Assembly: GCF_004010325.2 (NCBI RefSeq)
Contig: NZ_SADR02000016.1
Location: 58,380-122,379, forward strand
Source: Mesorhizobium sp. M00.F.Ca.ET.216.01.1.1
GTDB lineage: Bacteria; Pseudomonadota; Alphaproteobacteria; Rhizobiales; Rhizobiaceae
Length of the DNA: 64,000 nucleotides
Reading direction: 5' to 3'
A program made the position numbers and the translations under genes. Positions 28,093 to 37,815 of this stretch are shown here, one piece after another (the stretch's first letter is position 1; every line of letters begins with the position of its first letter). The notes beneath the pieces are model-generated. The model was not told the DNA's origin, made no database searches, and saw nothing but the letters and a program-made list of their open reading frames with translations.

Positions 28093-28980
28093 GTGAAACC
28101 GACGCGCGCTGACTTCGAGCGAGCATCTGCTGTGAAGAAGGCATTCACACTTACAGCCAACTACACAAACCAAGACCCACCTTCTTCGACCGCCGTTCGG
28201 CCGCGTCAAGGCTTTCGCAGGCCATGTTCTCAGGGTGTTACCGAGGTGCATGCATCGATTCTGGCCGCGTATCTTGGCCCGGACCCTTTGGCAGGTAAGT
28301 GTTTGGCACAAATTGCGAGTTCTCGGATCTTCGGCAATCTGCCCAACGAAGTGCGGCAGATCGATATCCTTGAGCACCGTTTGTTGCGGCCGGGGCGCTG
28401 CGCGCAAATCGTCATCATCCATTCCCGCGAATGGGAGCAACATGGGTACGGTCATGCGAAGCTCTCTTCCGGACTGGTGCAACTAGCCCTGGTTTCCGAA
28501 GACAGGCTGGACCGAGAGGCGGTTTTCTCCGACGGGTATTCCGATTACCTGTTGTGGCCACTGATCGAGCAGGAAGTTGTGAGCAGACTAACCGCCTGCG
28601 TCGCTCAGATCGCGCGGCGTTCTGCACCGCTATTCTTCTCAGCCGACCCCTTCGTTCAGAAGGCGTGCGATCTGCTGGCACAGCGAGTCGATCAGCAGAT
28701 CGCCCTCAGCGAACTGGCGCGCATAGCCGGGACCAACAAGACAACGCTCGTCAACCGCTTCGAGGCTGCCTTTGGCTGCGGGCCTATGACCTGGTTACGG
28801 CACTACCGGATGATGGAGGCTGCCGCCCGCTTGCGAAGCGGGCATGAAAGCGTGGCCGAGGTCGCTGAATCCTTAGGCTACGAAAACAGCAACAATTTCT
28901 CCACGGCGTTCAAGGCGATCCATGGGCTCTCGCCGCTGCGCTATCGCAAAATGGCGGCGCGCAGAGAAAGGTCTGCCTGA
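28093..28980 (+). CDS. AraC-family transcriptional regulator
   Basis: A 295-residue protein with a C-terminal AraC double helix-turn-helix (QKACDLLAQRVDQQIALSELARIAGTNKTTLVNRFEAAFGCGPMTWLRHYRMMEAA...VAEVAESLGYENSNNFSTAFKAIHGLSPLRYR, about 190-285). The N-terminal half is not a familiar sensor domain. The first ~50 residues look patchy and the GTG start lacks a ribosome site, so the true start could be internal. It follows the LysR gene by 93 bases on the same strand and is followed closely by the small gene at 28988. Confidence 0.8.
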   Translation: MKPTRADFERASAVKKAFTLTANYTNQDPPSSTAVRPRQGFRRPCSQGVTEVHASILAAYLGPDPLAGKCLAQIASSRIFGNLPNEVRQIDILEHRLLRPGRCAQIVIIHSREWEQHGYGHAKLSSGLVQLALVSEDRLDREAVFSDGYSDYLLWPLIEQEVVSRLTACVAQIARRSAPLFFSADPFVQKACDLLAQRVDQQIALSELARIAGTNKTTLVNRFEAAFGCGPMTWLRHYRMMEAAARLRSGHESVAEVAESLGYENSNNFSTAFKAIHGLSPLRYRKMAARRERSA

Positions 28981-28987
28981 CGCAAAG

Positions 28988-29230
28988 GTGGGGATCGGAA
29001 GAAACTGGTATACAGCCAGTGAAGACACGCAAAGATCACCTGATACTCAAGCGTTTACGCACTCCAGGCACTTTGCGGCTTTTACAGCAACGCTCAGAAA
29101 AGGCGGCGGCCCCGATTACAAAAACTTCCAGGAGATCGTGGATAAGAACGCCACCGAGCAGTTTATGAATGCCAAGAACTTCTTTAACGGCGGCTCGACC
29201 CCGCAACAAGACATCACGCCCCAGGTCTGA
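28988..29230 (+). CDS. Small hypothetical protein, first of a three-gene group
   Basis: About 80 codons from a GTG at 28988. The C-terminal part (FTATLRKGGGPDYKNFQEIVDKNATEQFMNAKNFFNGGS) is hydrophilic and looks coding. It ends a few bases before the next open frame on the same strand. It may be a truncated C-terminal domain, since the N-terminal part is less convincing. No family recognised. Confidence 0.4.
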   Translation: MGIGRNWYTASEDTQRSPDTQAFTHSRHFAAFTATLRKGGGPDYKNFQEIVDKNATEQFMNAKNFFNGGSTPQQDITPQV

Positions 29231-29235
29231 TCCTA

Positions 29236-29940
29236 ATGATTGGTCTCGAAAGCAGCAGCGCACCAACCGACGGTGTCAATTCGAAGAAACCTCGCCAGCG
29301 TCATAGATCAGGTCCGGCTGACAGCGGTGCCGACGAACTCCGGCCCCGCTTCTATAAGAAAGCAACTATGAACCCCATCGCAGAAACAACTGCGGGCCTC
29401 TTCCTGGTAATCGGCGCCCAGAGCAGCGGCCCCCTCGAAGCGGAGAGGATTTGCTCAGGCTTGATCCAGAAACTGTCCGAAGGCTCAATTCTGAACTTGG
29501 ATCCTAGTATGTGGCAGAATGCCATGCAAATGGTGCCGAACCAGGTGGACGCCGCCACGGCTTCGAAGACCCTGAACCGCACGATGGCCGTTGCGGATTT
29601 GCCAAGTACCCTTGCGTCAATTTGCGCCGATGCTGCCGACGGCGACAAAGCAGGCGTCGATCTGGCGAAGCCCATCAGTGTCTATCTGAGCAGATACGGC
29701 GAACCGACTGCATTCAATTGCTTCATCCTGGATCAATCCGACTCCGCGAAAATCTATTTGTCTTTAACCTGCCTTGCCGTTTTCGATGGCGGGAGCCCTG
29801 GCATTTTCGCCGTCACCTCAACATTGCTGAAAGCGAGCCTGAATCTGTCAAGCAAGGATACGCAGTCCACTATCGCGCAGGTTTTCGGCCGCTTCGGCCC
29901 GCCGAGCGACTCACCTTATTACCTGCGCGTCTTGCCCTGA
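29236..29940 (+). CDS. Hypothetical protein next to a DUF1906 gene
   Basis: A 234-residue frame. The first ~45 residues are low-complexity and an internal ATG at 29370 (MNPIAETTAGLFLVIGAQSS) is an equally good start, giving 189 residues. The remainder alternates hydrophobic strands and short helices (ISVYLSRYGEPTAFNCFILDQ, IYLSLTCLAVFDGGSPGIFAVTS) and looks like a folded cytoplasmic domain. No family recognised. Its conserved position between a small gene and a DUF1906 gene suggests a joint function. Confidence 0.55.
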   Translation: MIGLESSSAPTDGVNSKKPRQRHRSGPADSGADELRPRFYKKATMNPIAETTAGLFLVIGAQSSGPLEAERICSGLIQKLSEGSILNLDPSMWQNAMQMVPNQVDAATASKTLNRTMAVADLPSTLASICADAADGDKAGVDLAKPISVYLSRYGEPTAFNCFILDQSDSAKIYLSLTCLAVFDGGSPGIFAVTSTLLKASLNLSSKDTQSTIAQVFGRFGPPSDSPYYLRVLP

Positions 29941-29994
29941 TCCGTATGCCTGACTTTACGTTCAGCCAGAAGGAGCAGCACGCTCGTTGAGTAT

Positions 29995-30750
29995 GTGAAT
30001 ACCGCACATTGTGGAGCGAAGTCGGTGGTGCGCTTTGTAGCGGGAAAGCCCATGCCCTATCATGAAGACTTCGCGAAGGCGGACGGATGGTCCGCAGCGG
30101 ATGTCAGCGTCCGTCTCAACAATGCGGCAGCCCGGAAATTTCTCACTTTCTTGCGAAGATCGGGGGTGACCACGGTCATTAGGTATTACGCGAGTTCCGC
30201 GAGGCCAAAAACCATCACACCAGTGGAGGCCAAACTACTATTTGGGCACGGTTTCGGAATTCTACCGATTTTCCAGGACAGCAGCCGCCATATTTCCAAT
30301 TTCTCGAGCTCGATCGGTACTGCAAATGCAAAGAGTGCTATGGGGTTCGCAAAGCGCGTCGGCCAGCCGAAAGATAGAGGCAGTACGATTTTTTTCGCCG
30401 TCGATTTGGACTATCCGGCTACGCAGATCGACGGCCCCATCCTCGCCTACTTCCACGCGATTAAACAGGAGATCAACGGCACTTTCGTAATCGGCGCGTA
30501 TGGTAGCGGTGCCGTGCTCTCAAAATTATTGGCGGAGGGACTGATCACGGTTCCATGGATATCTATGTCGCCACTGTTTCTTGGAACCGAGCAGTTCTTT
30601 TATTCCAACCGATGGTCGATGCGGCAGGTACCCCCAGAGGTTGCCCATGGCTCCTCTGGGGTGGGCTATGATCGCAATATCGTTCGGGTTCCTCGGAGGG
30701 AGATCGGGGCCTTCCAAGTTGATGAGTCGGGCGAAGGCTCGCGGGCCTAG
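29995..30750 (+). CDS. DUF1906 (Rv2525c-like glycoside hydrolase fold) protein
   Basis: A 251-residue protein (GTG start, AGAAGGAG 17 bases upstream) with the DUF1906 TIM-barrel pattern: FLRRSGVTTVIRYYASS, KLLFGHGFGILPIFQDS, GQPKDRGSTIFFAVDLDYPATQID and FHAIKQEINGTFVIGAYGSG. DUF1906 proteins are distantly related to GH25 lysozymes and are often secreted peptidoglycan- or cell-wall-linked enzymes. No signal peptide is visible here, so export would need another route or the protein acts inside the cell. It sits 54 bases after the preceding hypothetical gene. Substrate unknown. Confidence 0.75.
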   Translation: MNTAHCGAKSVVRFVAGKPMPYHEDFAKADGWSAADVSVRLNNAAARKFLTFLRRSGVTTVIRYYASSARPKTITPVEAKLLFGHGFGILPIFQDSSRHISNFSSSIGTANAKSAMGFAKRVGQPKDRGSTIFFAVDLDYPATQIDGPILAYFHAIKQEINGTFVIGAYGSGAVLSKLLAEGLITVPWISMSPLFLGTEQFFYSNRWSMRQVPPEVAHGSSGVGYDRNIVRVPRREIGAFQVDESGEGSRA

Positions 30751-31024
30751 ATGGCGAGGGACGCCGGCTCGTAGACGCGGCAAGCTGAAAAAGTTGTCGA
30801 ATTTTATGTTCGTAGAGGTCTCCGAAGTCAACTGCCGGACCGGTGTCGTGTCTTTTCCTCGAACCGGCGAGCGTAAAGCAGATGGTCCGCGAAGTTGCTT
30901 CGGGACCAACGACATCGCCGGCTATTTGCTTGGGTGTTCATTCATTTCCCCTCGGACCTCGTCCCATGTCGGCGAGGATGCCGAGCGAGCGCTGCGGCGA
31001 CTGCGTTTTCCACCGCTTGTTCCA
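30751..31024. other. Intergenic region
   Basis: Nothing recognised. Convergent gap between the DUF1906 gene and the broken aminotransferase; no clear terminator hairpin. Confidence 0.4.
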
Positions 31025-32277
31025 TTAGTCCCACGGAGATTGCTTCCAAACTTCATGGACGGCATCCACGAGCGCTGCGGCTAAATCTTGGATATCGGTC
31101 TCGCTCATCGGGGTCGACAGCGCGCCAGAGCAATTCGGCGTCATCAGAAAACCCCGTTCCAGCATTGCACGGTGCACCTTTGCCAGCGCAGCCTTCTGCA
31201 AGACGCTTGGGAACGAGGTCCGGTAGTTTCGGACAACTTCAGCCTTCAGGTGGAGCCGAAAGAGGGAGCTCATGCCGGTAACTTGCGCGGGGAGTTCGCG
31301 CCTTCTGAGTTGCTCGGTGTCTTCACTGCGAAGCGTGTCGCCCATCTGGTTAAGGCGGGCCACGGCATCCTTCGTGTATGATTGCAGTGCCGCCAGCCCA
31401 GCTGTCATGCTGAGCGGGTTGGCGCTGAACGTGCCGCCGTGGGAGACGGCTGGTTTACCCTTGGTGTGATCGAAGACCGCCATGTGCGACGCAGGCCCCG
31501 CTACGGCCGCAACGGGCAAACCTCCGCCGATGATCTTGCCCAAAGCGACCAGATCAGGCTCAAAGCCGAAGACGTCATGGGCTCCGCGGAAACCGACGCG
31601 GTATGAAACGACCTCGTCAACCACAAGCAGGATACCGTAGCGGTTACAGCAATCCTGGATCACATCCCGCAAATCCACCTCTATCGGAACCATGCCCACG
31701 CGGGAAGCAACTGGATCGAGAAGAATCGCGGCGAGACGCTCATGGTGTTTACGGATGAGCTCTCTGCACGACTTGGGCTCGTTGTAAGGAAGGACAAGGA
31801 CATCCGCGGCGGTGGAGGCGGAAGTTCCACTGGCATAGAGCACACTGCTAGGCGACGAATCGCCCCAGTTATTTGGTGCAGAATCAAGGCTCACTTCCAC
31901 ATAATCATAGGCGCCGTGATATGCGCCCTCGAACTTGGCATTCATCGGGCGCCCTGCAATAGCGCGAGCGGCCTTGACAGCGAACATAACAGCCTCGGTG
32001 CCGGAGCTCGTAAAGCGGACTTGCTGAAGCTTCGGCGAATGCGTCGTGATTGCTTCCGCAAGCCTGGTCTCGCTGGTGGTCAGAAGCCCGAATGCGGTGC
32101 CGTCGTCCAGGACCTTGTGCAGCGCCTCGATCACCGGCGGAATGGCATGGCCGTGAACGAGCGAGAAGAAATTGTTTTCGCAGTCGAAGACCTTCCTGCC
32201 GTCCGCGTCGGTGATCCAGCAACCCGCACTGACACAGCATAGGGCGGGTGTGGAGCGAAGAAAGGCGCAGCACGCAT
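31025..32277 (-). pseudogene. Glutamate-1-semialdehyde aminomutase-like class III aminotransferase, one frameshift
   Basis: Starts MRAAPFFAPHPPYAVS at 32277. After one missing base (near 32220) it runs uninterrupted for 369 codons: NNFFSLVHGHAIPPVIEAL, QVRFTSSGTEAVMFAVKAARA, KFEGAYHGAYDY, LLVVDEVVSYRVGFRG, and the PLP lysine in DLVALGKIIGGGLPVAA, to a normal C-terminus. This is the GSAM/HemL subgroup of class III aminotransferases; orphan copies often serve in secondary metabolism rather than heme synthesis. The one-base lesion near the start is the only defect. A start at the GTG at 32134 would lose ~48 residues. Confidence 0.8.
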
Positions 32278-32842
32278 GCTTCCGCCTGGCGTGATCTTTA
32301 GCGACCGTTGAAACTCGTCGCGAGATCTCGGTCCAACGACCTCTCCCCGGTTGTGGCCTAGTCTTGAAATGCGCTGCATGTCCGAATTCCTTGACTTTGT
32401 GGAGATGGCGAGGCGCTATGAAGCCGCAATTCCGTTGTTGGCGTCGGCTCTTATAATTTGAGGAAGCGTGAGATGCTCAATGGATTAACTAAGCCTTTGT
32501 CATGGCGGCTTGCCCGATCGTTGTGATTGCGTGGTGGGGGTGGACGGCGCGCTTCATATGGATGGCTATACCATCAACACGGATCGGGATGCTTCCCAAG
32601 TCAGCTCCTGCAACAAAGAAGGCCAACGAGACGGCGTTTAATGAGTCTATGTTGTTAGCATTGGCACCGGTTTGGAGTTGCTAAGAGTCTATGAATTTCT
32701 TTGAAGGATCTATTACACCGCCTGCCGCCGACGGCTCGACCGCGAACTCTTCGCAGACCAGCTGCCCTGTTGCGCCGCTTTCGGTCGCGTGGCTCAGGGG
32801 CTTCGCCGCCCCGCCGGGAATGTCATCAGCCGCTTCACGCCT
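32278..32842. other. Intergenic region
   Basis: No gene recognised in this 565-base stretch. Short open frames on both strands lack family features or ribosome sites. Confidence 0.4.
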
Positions 32843-33235
32843 TCATCCGCGAGCCGAGCGGGCAACAACGCGTTCGATGACCTGGAGGTGGGACAAGATG
32901 ATCCGTGAGGGGAACACCACGCCGGCCTGGCTGGCCAATGACTTCAATGCCAACCGTCGGCATAGAGGGTCCGGTAAGCTTGGCGCCATTGTCAGCGGCG
33001 AAGCCTCGGCGAGCACCTCGATTTCGTCGAGGAAGGCCGCGATAGCCCGCTTCACCCGAGTGGGACGCAGGGCAGTGGCGTTGCGGACAAAAAAGCCCGC
33101 GGCCGCGCCCGTCATCCCGTTCTGCCAAGCGAAATGTCGTCGAGGTCCTCTTCGATAACCCCAGCCGCGTATAGCTGATCGAGCAGGTCGGCGACGGCAA
33201 CGACGCTCGCTCCATCCGTGACCCCCATAATCAGC
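32843..33235 (-). pseudogene. Unidentified coding remnant
   Basis: Two consecutive minus-strand frames, GVTDGASVVAVADLLDQLYAAGVIEEDLDDISLGRTG (ending at about 33118) and MTGAAAGFFVRNATALRPTRVKRAIAAFLDEIEVLAEAS (32843-33115), overlap at ATGA and look coding by composition. I do not recognise either; they may be two small coupled genes. The next stop at 32843 is followed by a further open stretch. Confidence 0.3.
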
Positions 33236-33322
33236 TCCGAGGCTGTAGTTCCCGCTCGCGATTAGATCGGAACCACCCCGTCGAGCACTCGATGCTCAAT
33301 GTTGCGTGAGTGGAGATGGAAG

Positions 33323-33628
33323 TGTCGCTTTGCAGTTAATTATGAGAATCGCTTGTCAATGATTTCAGTTGTTTAGCTGTGCACTTAATTTGAGAACGTG
33401 CACCTAATTTGATAATCATACCCGGCCATTGGCATTTAATGTGAGAAGCAGCGTCGGCAACGCAACGGGATCGAATTTCCCGAAGACGGTATATAAAATT
33501 CAAAGAATTCATGACCTTCACGCTGATGCGATTGCAGTTAAATTAAGAACCGAGCTACCCCATTCTCGCAATTAACTGCCAAACCCAACCGAAACGACCG
33601 CATTCTCACCATTAACTGCCAAGCGACA
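33323..33628. mobile_element. Mini-transposon with seven transposase-site-like repeats
   Basis: A 306-base, gene-free element with inverted ends (TGTCGCTTTGCAGTTAAT on the left, the complement of TGTCGCTTGGCAGTTAAT on the right). Inside are repeats of the form GCAGTTAATT(N)TGAGAA: five in one orientation (near 33332, 33381, 33400, 33431, 33534) and two inverted (33561-33580, 33601-33620). Multiple ~20-bp repeats behind TGT...ACA ends are typical of Tn7/Tn5053/Mu-type transposons, whose TnsB/TniA binds each repeat. No transposase is inside and no target duplication is visible (GGAAG versus ATCCT). Confidence 0.65.
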
Positions 33629-33689
33629 ATCCTCTTGTCGGCCATCTACTCCTCCCAGATTGGATGCCGGCGCTGAATGGCGGTGCACC

Positions 33690-34495
33690 TCCTCCCGCGC
33701 TGCTTTTTCTTTGTATGAGCGGCAATTTGGCCCTTGGCCGACGTATTGGCTTCCTAGTCTAGTGCTGTCACATTGGGGCTGGCAGAGCCATGCGCTTTCG
33801 GATGCGCAGGTCTTCGCAAGCTCAACCCCGGCGCCGCGCCCCTCACAACAGCTTGGCGTGCTCGGCATGCCGGGTTTCACCGCCTATGCGGGGCTGCTCA
33901 CTATTGGCAAGCCGAGGGCGGGCGAAACCGTCGTCGTGGCGGCCGCTTCAGGCCCGGTAGCTCAGCCGTCGGCCAGATAGCCAGGATAAAGGGGCGCGTG
34001 CGGTCGGCATCGCCGGCGGGCCTGCAAAATGCGCCTTCGTGCGCGAGGATCTCGGCTTCGACGTCGCTATCGACCATCACGCAACGGGTTTCGCGCAGCA
34101 GCTGGCGGAACGCGTGCCCAGACGGGATCGACGTTTATTTCGAGAATGTCGGTGGGCACGTTTGGGATGCGGTCTTTCCGCTGCTGAACGAGTTCGCGCG
34201 CGTTCCCGTGTGCGGCCTGATCTCGCAATACAACGCCGTGGAGCATCCTGGTCCCAACCAGCTTCCGGTGATCATGCGGGCCGTCCTGTCGCGCAGCCTC
34301 ACCAGCCGCGGCTTCATCCAGCGTGAGTTTGCCGATCAGCGGTCGACCTACTATCACGAGATGGCGGAATTGATAGCCACCGGCGAGGTCCGCTACCGCG
34401 AGGATATCATCGTGGGGCTCGAGAATGCGCCGAAGGCGTTCATGGGCCTCCTGGAAGGACGCAAATTTCGGCAAACTCATCGTGCGGCTCGAGTG
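33690..34495 (+). pseudogene. Zinc-free NADP-dependent oxidoreductase (CurA/YncB type), broken
   Basis: In order: VLSHWGWQSHALSDAQ, LGVLGMPGFTAYAGLLTIGKPRAGETVVVAAASGPV, then another frame IARIKGARAVGIAGGPAKCAFVREDLGFDVAIDHHA, then a third frame DGIDVYFENVGGHVWDAVFPLLNEFARVPVCGLISQYN...AELIATGEVRYREDIIVGLENAPKAFMGLLEGRKF. This is the medium-chain reductase family of CurA and leukotriene-B4 dehydrogenases. The N-terminal ~100 residues are lost at the mini-transposon boundary and two or more frameshifts follow. Confidence 0.75.
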
Positions 34496-34549
34496 AGCGG
34501 CAGCGGGGCGCCGGGCCAGCCGTCAGCCCGAGGCGCGATCTCAGCTGGA

Positions 34550-35052
34550 TCATACCCGGTGGTCGAGCCGAGCGACGAGCCTGTCGCCTATCCACTGGAT
34601 GCCGCAGACGAGGATGATCAGCACGATCACCACCGCGACCATAACGGCGGTCTCGAAGCGCTGGTACCCGTAGCGGATGGCGAGATCGCCCAGCCCGCCG
34701 GCGCCGATCGCGCCCGCCATGGCCGAAGCCCCACAAGCGTCACCAGCGTCACGGTGAAGCCCGCCAAGATGCCAGGTAGCGCTTCAGGCACCAACACCTC
34801 GCGCACGATCGTCCATCGGTTGCCGCCCATGGCGCGGGCCGCCTCGATCAGCCCGCGATCCACTTCGCGCAGTGAGACCTCCGCGATGCGCGCGTAGTAG
34901 GGGGTCGCCGCGATCGATAGTGGGACGATCGCCGCCCAGGTGCCAATCGAAGTGCCAACAACCAGGCGCGTCACCGGGATGAGTGCGACGAGCAGGATAA
35001 TAAAGGGAACCGACCGGAAGCCGTTGATCACGGCGCCGACGACGCGATTCAC
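34550..35052 (-). pseudogene. metI: Methionine-type ABC transporter permease (MetI), truncated and frameshifted
   Basis: NRVVGAVINGFRSVPFIILLVALIPVTRLVVGTSIGTWAAIVPLSIAATPYYARIAEVSLREVDRGLIEAARAMGGNRWTIVREVLVPEALPGILAGFTVTLVTLVG is MetI with its EAA loop. After one missing base near 34735 it ends AMAGAIGAGGLGDLAIRYGYQRFETAVMVAVVIVLIILVCGIQWIGDRLVARL. The first ~80 residues (first membrane helices) are missing and no metN or metQ is adjacent. Non-functional. Confidence 0.85.
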
Positions 35053-35429
35053 CCAAAGTCAAACCCCTCAATCCCCAACCCGCTGCAAATGCCCCCATCC
35101 AGCGCTTGGAAATGGCGCCCTGCCCGGTAGGGAGGACACCGGCAGGGCGAGCCGCGCACAGGTCTCGGTCTCGTGACGACGGGACAGCGGCGGCAGTCTA
35201 TCGCTTCGGCAGGGCCGATTTCGGCAACTCGCGCCCAATAGGGGGGCCAGCCGGGTGTTACAGAGTAGACGCCGATAGCCGGTTGCCGCCGCCGCGGACG
35301 CTTCGGGCTGCGCCAGCCGATACGGAAAGCATAGGCGGTCGCCTGTTGGAACTGAGTAAATGCTTCTCAATGGATGGCCAACTTCCGTCATCGCTCCCTA
35401 CGCCTTCCTGCTGTTCTCAAACTGGGAAC
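35053..35429. other. Intergenic region
   Basis: Nothing recognised in these ~375 bases between metI and glutamate dehydrogenase remnants. Confidence 0.4.
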
Positions 35430-36853
35430 TCAAATGCCAATGGCCTCATATGCGTCAGCAACCTTCCGGATGGATGCGACATATGCCGCCGTCCTGTAGT
35501 CACACAGTTCCGGATGTTCCTCCAGGAGGCTGGCGATACGTGTCCAAGTGCTGCGCATCACATCCTCGAGGCCGGAGCGAACCAGATCAATCTCGGCTCC
35601 CCCTTCAAGAAATTCATCGCGCATGTCGTCGGGGAACGGCTTGCCCGTCATCCGCTCGAGCGCCCTGGCGATTGTCTGGTTGCGCCGCTCCCGCCGCCGT
35701 CTTTCCATCAAGCCGAACGGGATGTGGGTCAGGTTCTTCACCCATTCGAAATGGCTGACCACTACGCCTCCTGCGTTGACATAGAGGTCCGGGAGGATCG
35801 TCACACCTCGGGAGCGCAGCATCTGGTCGGCCTCGAAGGTGACCGGGCCATTGGCGGCCTCTACAAGGAGATAGGCTTTGATGCGCTCGGCATTGTCGAT
35901 GTGGATCGAGTTTTCCATCGCCGCCGGGATCAGAATGTCGCAAGGCTGTTCCGGACCTGTCGTGTCGCCGGCGAACGACTTGGCCCCGGCAAAGCTGATA
36001 ATGCTGCCGGTACGCAACTGATGCTGCTTCAGCGCCTCTATCGCGAGGCCTTCGGGATTGGCGACATATCCGTCGCGTTCGGTAACGACCGGATCCGCGC
36101 GCCATCCTCCTGGGAGAGAAACTTTGCGGCGTGGTAACCCACATTGCCGAACCCCTGCGCGATCACAGACGTTCCCTTGAGGTCGCGCCGTCCCGCAATT
36201 CCCGGCGTGCGGGGATCACGCAGATAGCTCTGGATGGCGAACTGCACGCCTCGGCCTGTCGCCTCCGTTCGTCCTGCGATGCCGCCTTTTGAGAGCGGCT
36301 TTCCCGTCACGCACGCGCGTGCGTTGATCACATCGGTAGGATTGGCACGACGGAACTCATCTACCATCCAGGCCATCTCCCGCTCACTCGTGCCCACGTC
36401 CGGAGCCGGCACGTTTAGCCCTGGGGCCGATCAGGCCGCGCTTGGTGAGTTCCTGGGGAAGCGCCGGGTAATGCGCTCGAGCTCCTGCGGTGTCCATTCA
36501 CGCGGGTCGATCCTGAGCGCGCCTTTCGAACCTCCAAAGGGGACATCGACCAGCGCGCATTTAAGCGTCATCAGTGCCGCCAGCGCCTCCACCTCTTCGG
36601 CAGCAGCGTCAGGTGCAAAGCGGATGCCGCCTTTTACCGGCTCGCAATGCTCGCTGTGCACCGATCGCTAGCCGGCGAAGCTATACATGCGTCCTCGCAG
36701 CCTTACCCCAAAGCGCACCGTATATGTCTAATTGCACTGGATGATCCGCTCGGCCAATCCCTCGGGTAGATCGAGAAACGACATAGCGTGTCTGAAGTTG
36801 AGATCGACGTTTTGGAGAAAGCTCAAAGCTGTGTTCGGGACTGAGGTGCACAT
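35430..36853 (-). pseudogene. gdhA: NAD(P)-glutamate dehydrogenase with two amber stops and two frameshifts
   Basis: From ATG 36853 the minus strand reads a full-length Glu/Leu/Phe/Val dehydrogenase: ALSFLQNVDLNFRHAMSFLDLPEGLAERIIQCN, stop, TYTVRFGVRLRGRMYSFAG, stop, RSVHSEHCEPVKGGIRF...DVPFGGSKGALRIDPRE (catalytic Lys region), VPAPDVGTSEREMAWMVDEF, GRTEATGRGVQFA, VIAQGFGNVGYHAAKFL, and CDILIPAAMENSIH...VNAGGVVVSHFEWVKNL to a normal end. Both in-frame stops are TAG (36728-36730 and 36668-36670). Frame changes lie near 36425 and 36085. It starts seven bases after purU and would have been the last gene of the sarcosine operon. Confidence 0.88.
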
Positions 36854-36859
36854 GGCTCA

Positions 36860-37744
36860 TCAACCCATCCGTTCCGAAGCGAGCGAGCCTGGCGAAGCGG
36901 GGAAGACCACCGTCTTGTTTCCATTGAGGAAGACACGCCGGTGGATATGGGCGTGGATGGCGCGTGCGAGGACCTGGCTTTCGACGTCGCGCCCGAGCGA
37001 GACGTAGTCTGACGGGCTCTGGGCGTGCGTGACGCGCACGATGTCCTGCTCAATGATCGGCCCCTCGTCGAGATCGGCGGTGACATAGTGCGAGGTCGCG
37101 CCGATGAGTTTCACGCCGCGCTCGAAAGCCTGCTTATAGGGGTTCGCCCCCTTGAAGGAGGGCAGGAAAGAGTGGTGGATGTTGATGATGCGGCCGGACA
37201 TCTTTTCGCACATCTCATCCGAGAGCACCTGCATGTAGCGGGCAAGCGCGATCAGCTCCGCGCCGGTCTCCTCGACAATTCGCATCTGCTGCGCTTCGGC
37301 TTCGCGCCTGTTCTCCTTCGTCACTTTGACGTAGTGGAACGGGATGTCGTGGTTCACGACGAGCTTCTGACAGTCCAGATGGTTCGAGATCACCGCAACG
37401 ATGTCGAAGGGTAGCGCCCCGATGCGCCAGCGATATAGGATGTCGTTGAGACAATGGCCGAAGCGCGAAACCATGATGATCACCTTCATCCTGTGGCTCT
37501 CGTCGTGGAAGGCAAAATCCATTCCGAACGCTTGGGCGGTGTCGGCAAAACCGCTGCGCAGCGCATCAAGGCCAACGCCATCTTCCGAGACGAAGCTCAC
37601 GCGCATGAAGAAATTGCCGGTCTGCGCATCGTCGAATTGCGAACTGTCGGTGATGTTGCAGCCGTTCTCGGCGAGGTAACCTGCGATGGCGGCCACGATC
37701 CCGCGTTTCGACTTGCAGGTGACGGTCAGGCAGTATTTTTCCAT
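36860..37744 (-). CDS. purU: Formyltetrahydrofolate deformylase
   Basis: An intact 294-residue PurU, which hydrolyses 10-formyl-tetrahydrofolate to formate and tetrahydrofolate. It has an N-terminal ACT domain (YCLTVTCKSKRGIVAAIAGYLAENGCNITDSSQFDD, about 4-38) followed by a formyltransferase fold with VSRFGHCLNDILYRW, ELIALARYMQVLS and the catalytic region INIHHSFLPSFKGANPYKQAF...GATSHYVTADLDEGPIIEQD (Asn-His-Asp set). It lies 71 bases downstream of folD in the sarcosine operon. There it would drain one-carbon units released by sarcosine oxidase. This pairing with soxBDAG is known in other bacteria. Confidence 0.95.
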   Translation of the reverse strand: MEKYCLTVTCKSKRGIVAAIAGYLAENGCNITDSSQFDDAQTGNFFMRVSFVSEDGVGLDALRSGFADTAQAFGMDFAFHDESHRMKVIIMVSRFGHCLNDILYRWRIGALPFDIVAVISNHLDCQKLVVNHDIPFHYVKVTKENRREAEAQQMRIVEETGAELIALARYMQVLSDEMCEKMSGRIINIHHSFLPSFKGANPYKQAFERGVKLIGATSHYVTADLDEGPIIEQDIVRVTHAQSPSDYVSLGRDVESQVLARAIHAHIHRRVFLNGNKTVVFPASPGSLASERMG

Positions 37745-37815
37745 ATCGATTTTCTCGGGGTGTGCAGAACAGATTCGTTCGGCGTTTCAGGTAGGCTGCC
37801 GGACATGAACAAGGC

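Noticed and set aside
33323..33628. CRISPR array
   Set aside because: The repeats are about 17-20 bp, degenerate, in both orientations and unevenly spaced; this fits transposon-end sites, not CRISPR. No cas gene is present.
33773..34897. 374-codon plus-strand frame read as one protein
   Set aside because: Only its middle is the reductase; the remainder is the antisense of metI. It is a chance read-through.
35430..36853. TAG readthrough (recoding) in glutamate dehydrogenase
   Set aside because: The gene also has two frameshifts, so the amber codons are better explained as decay.
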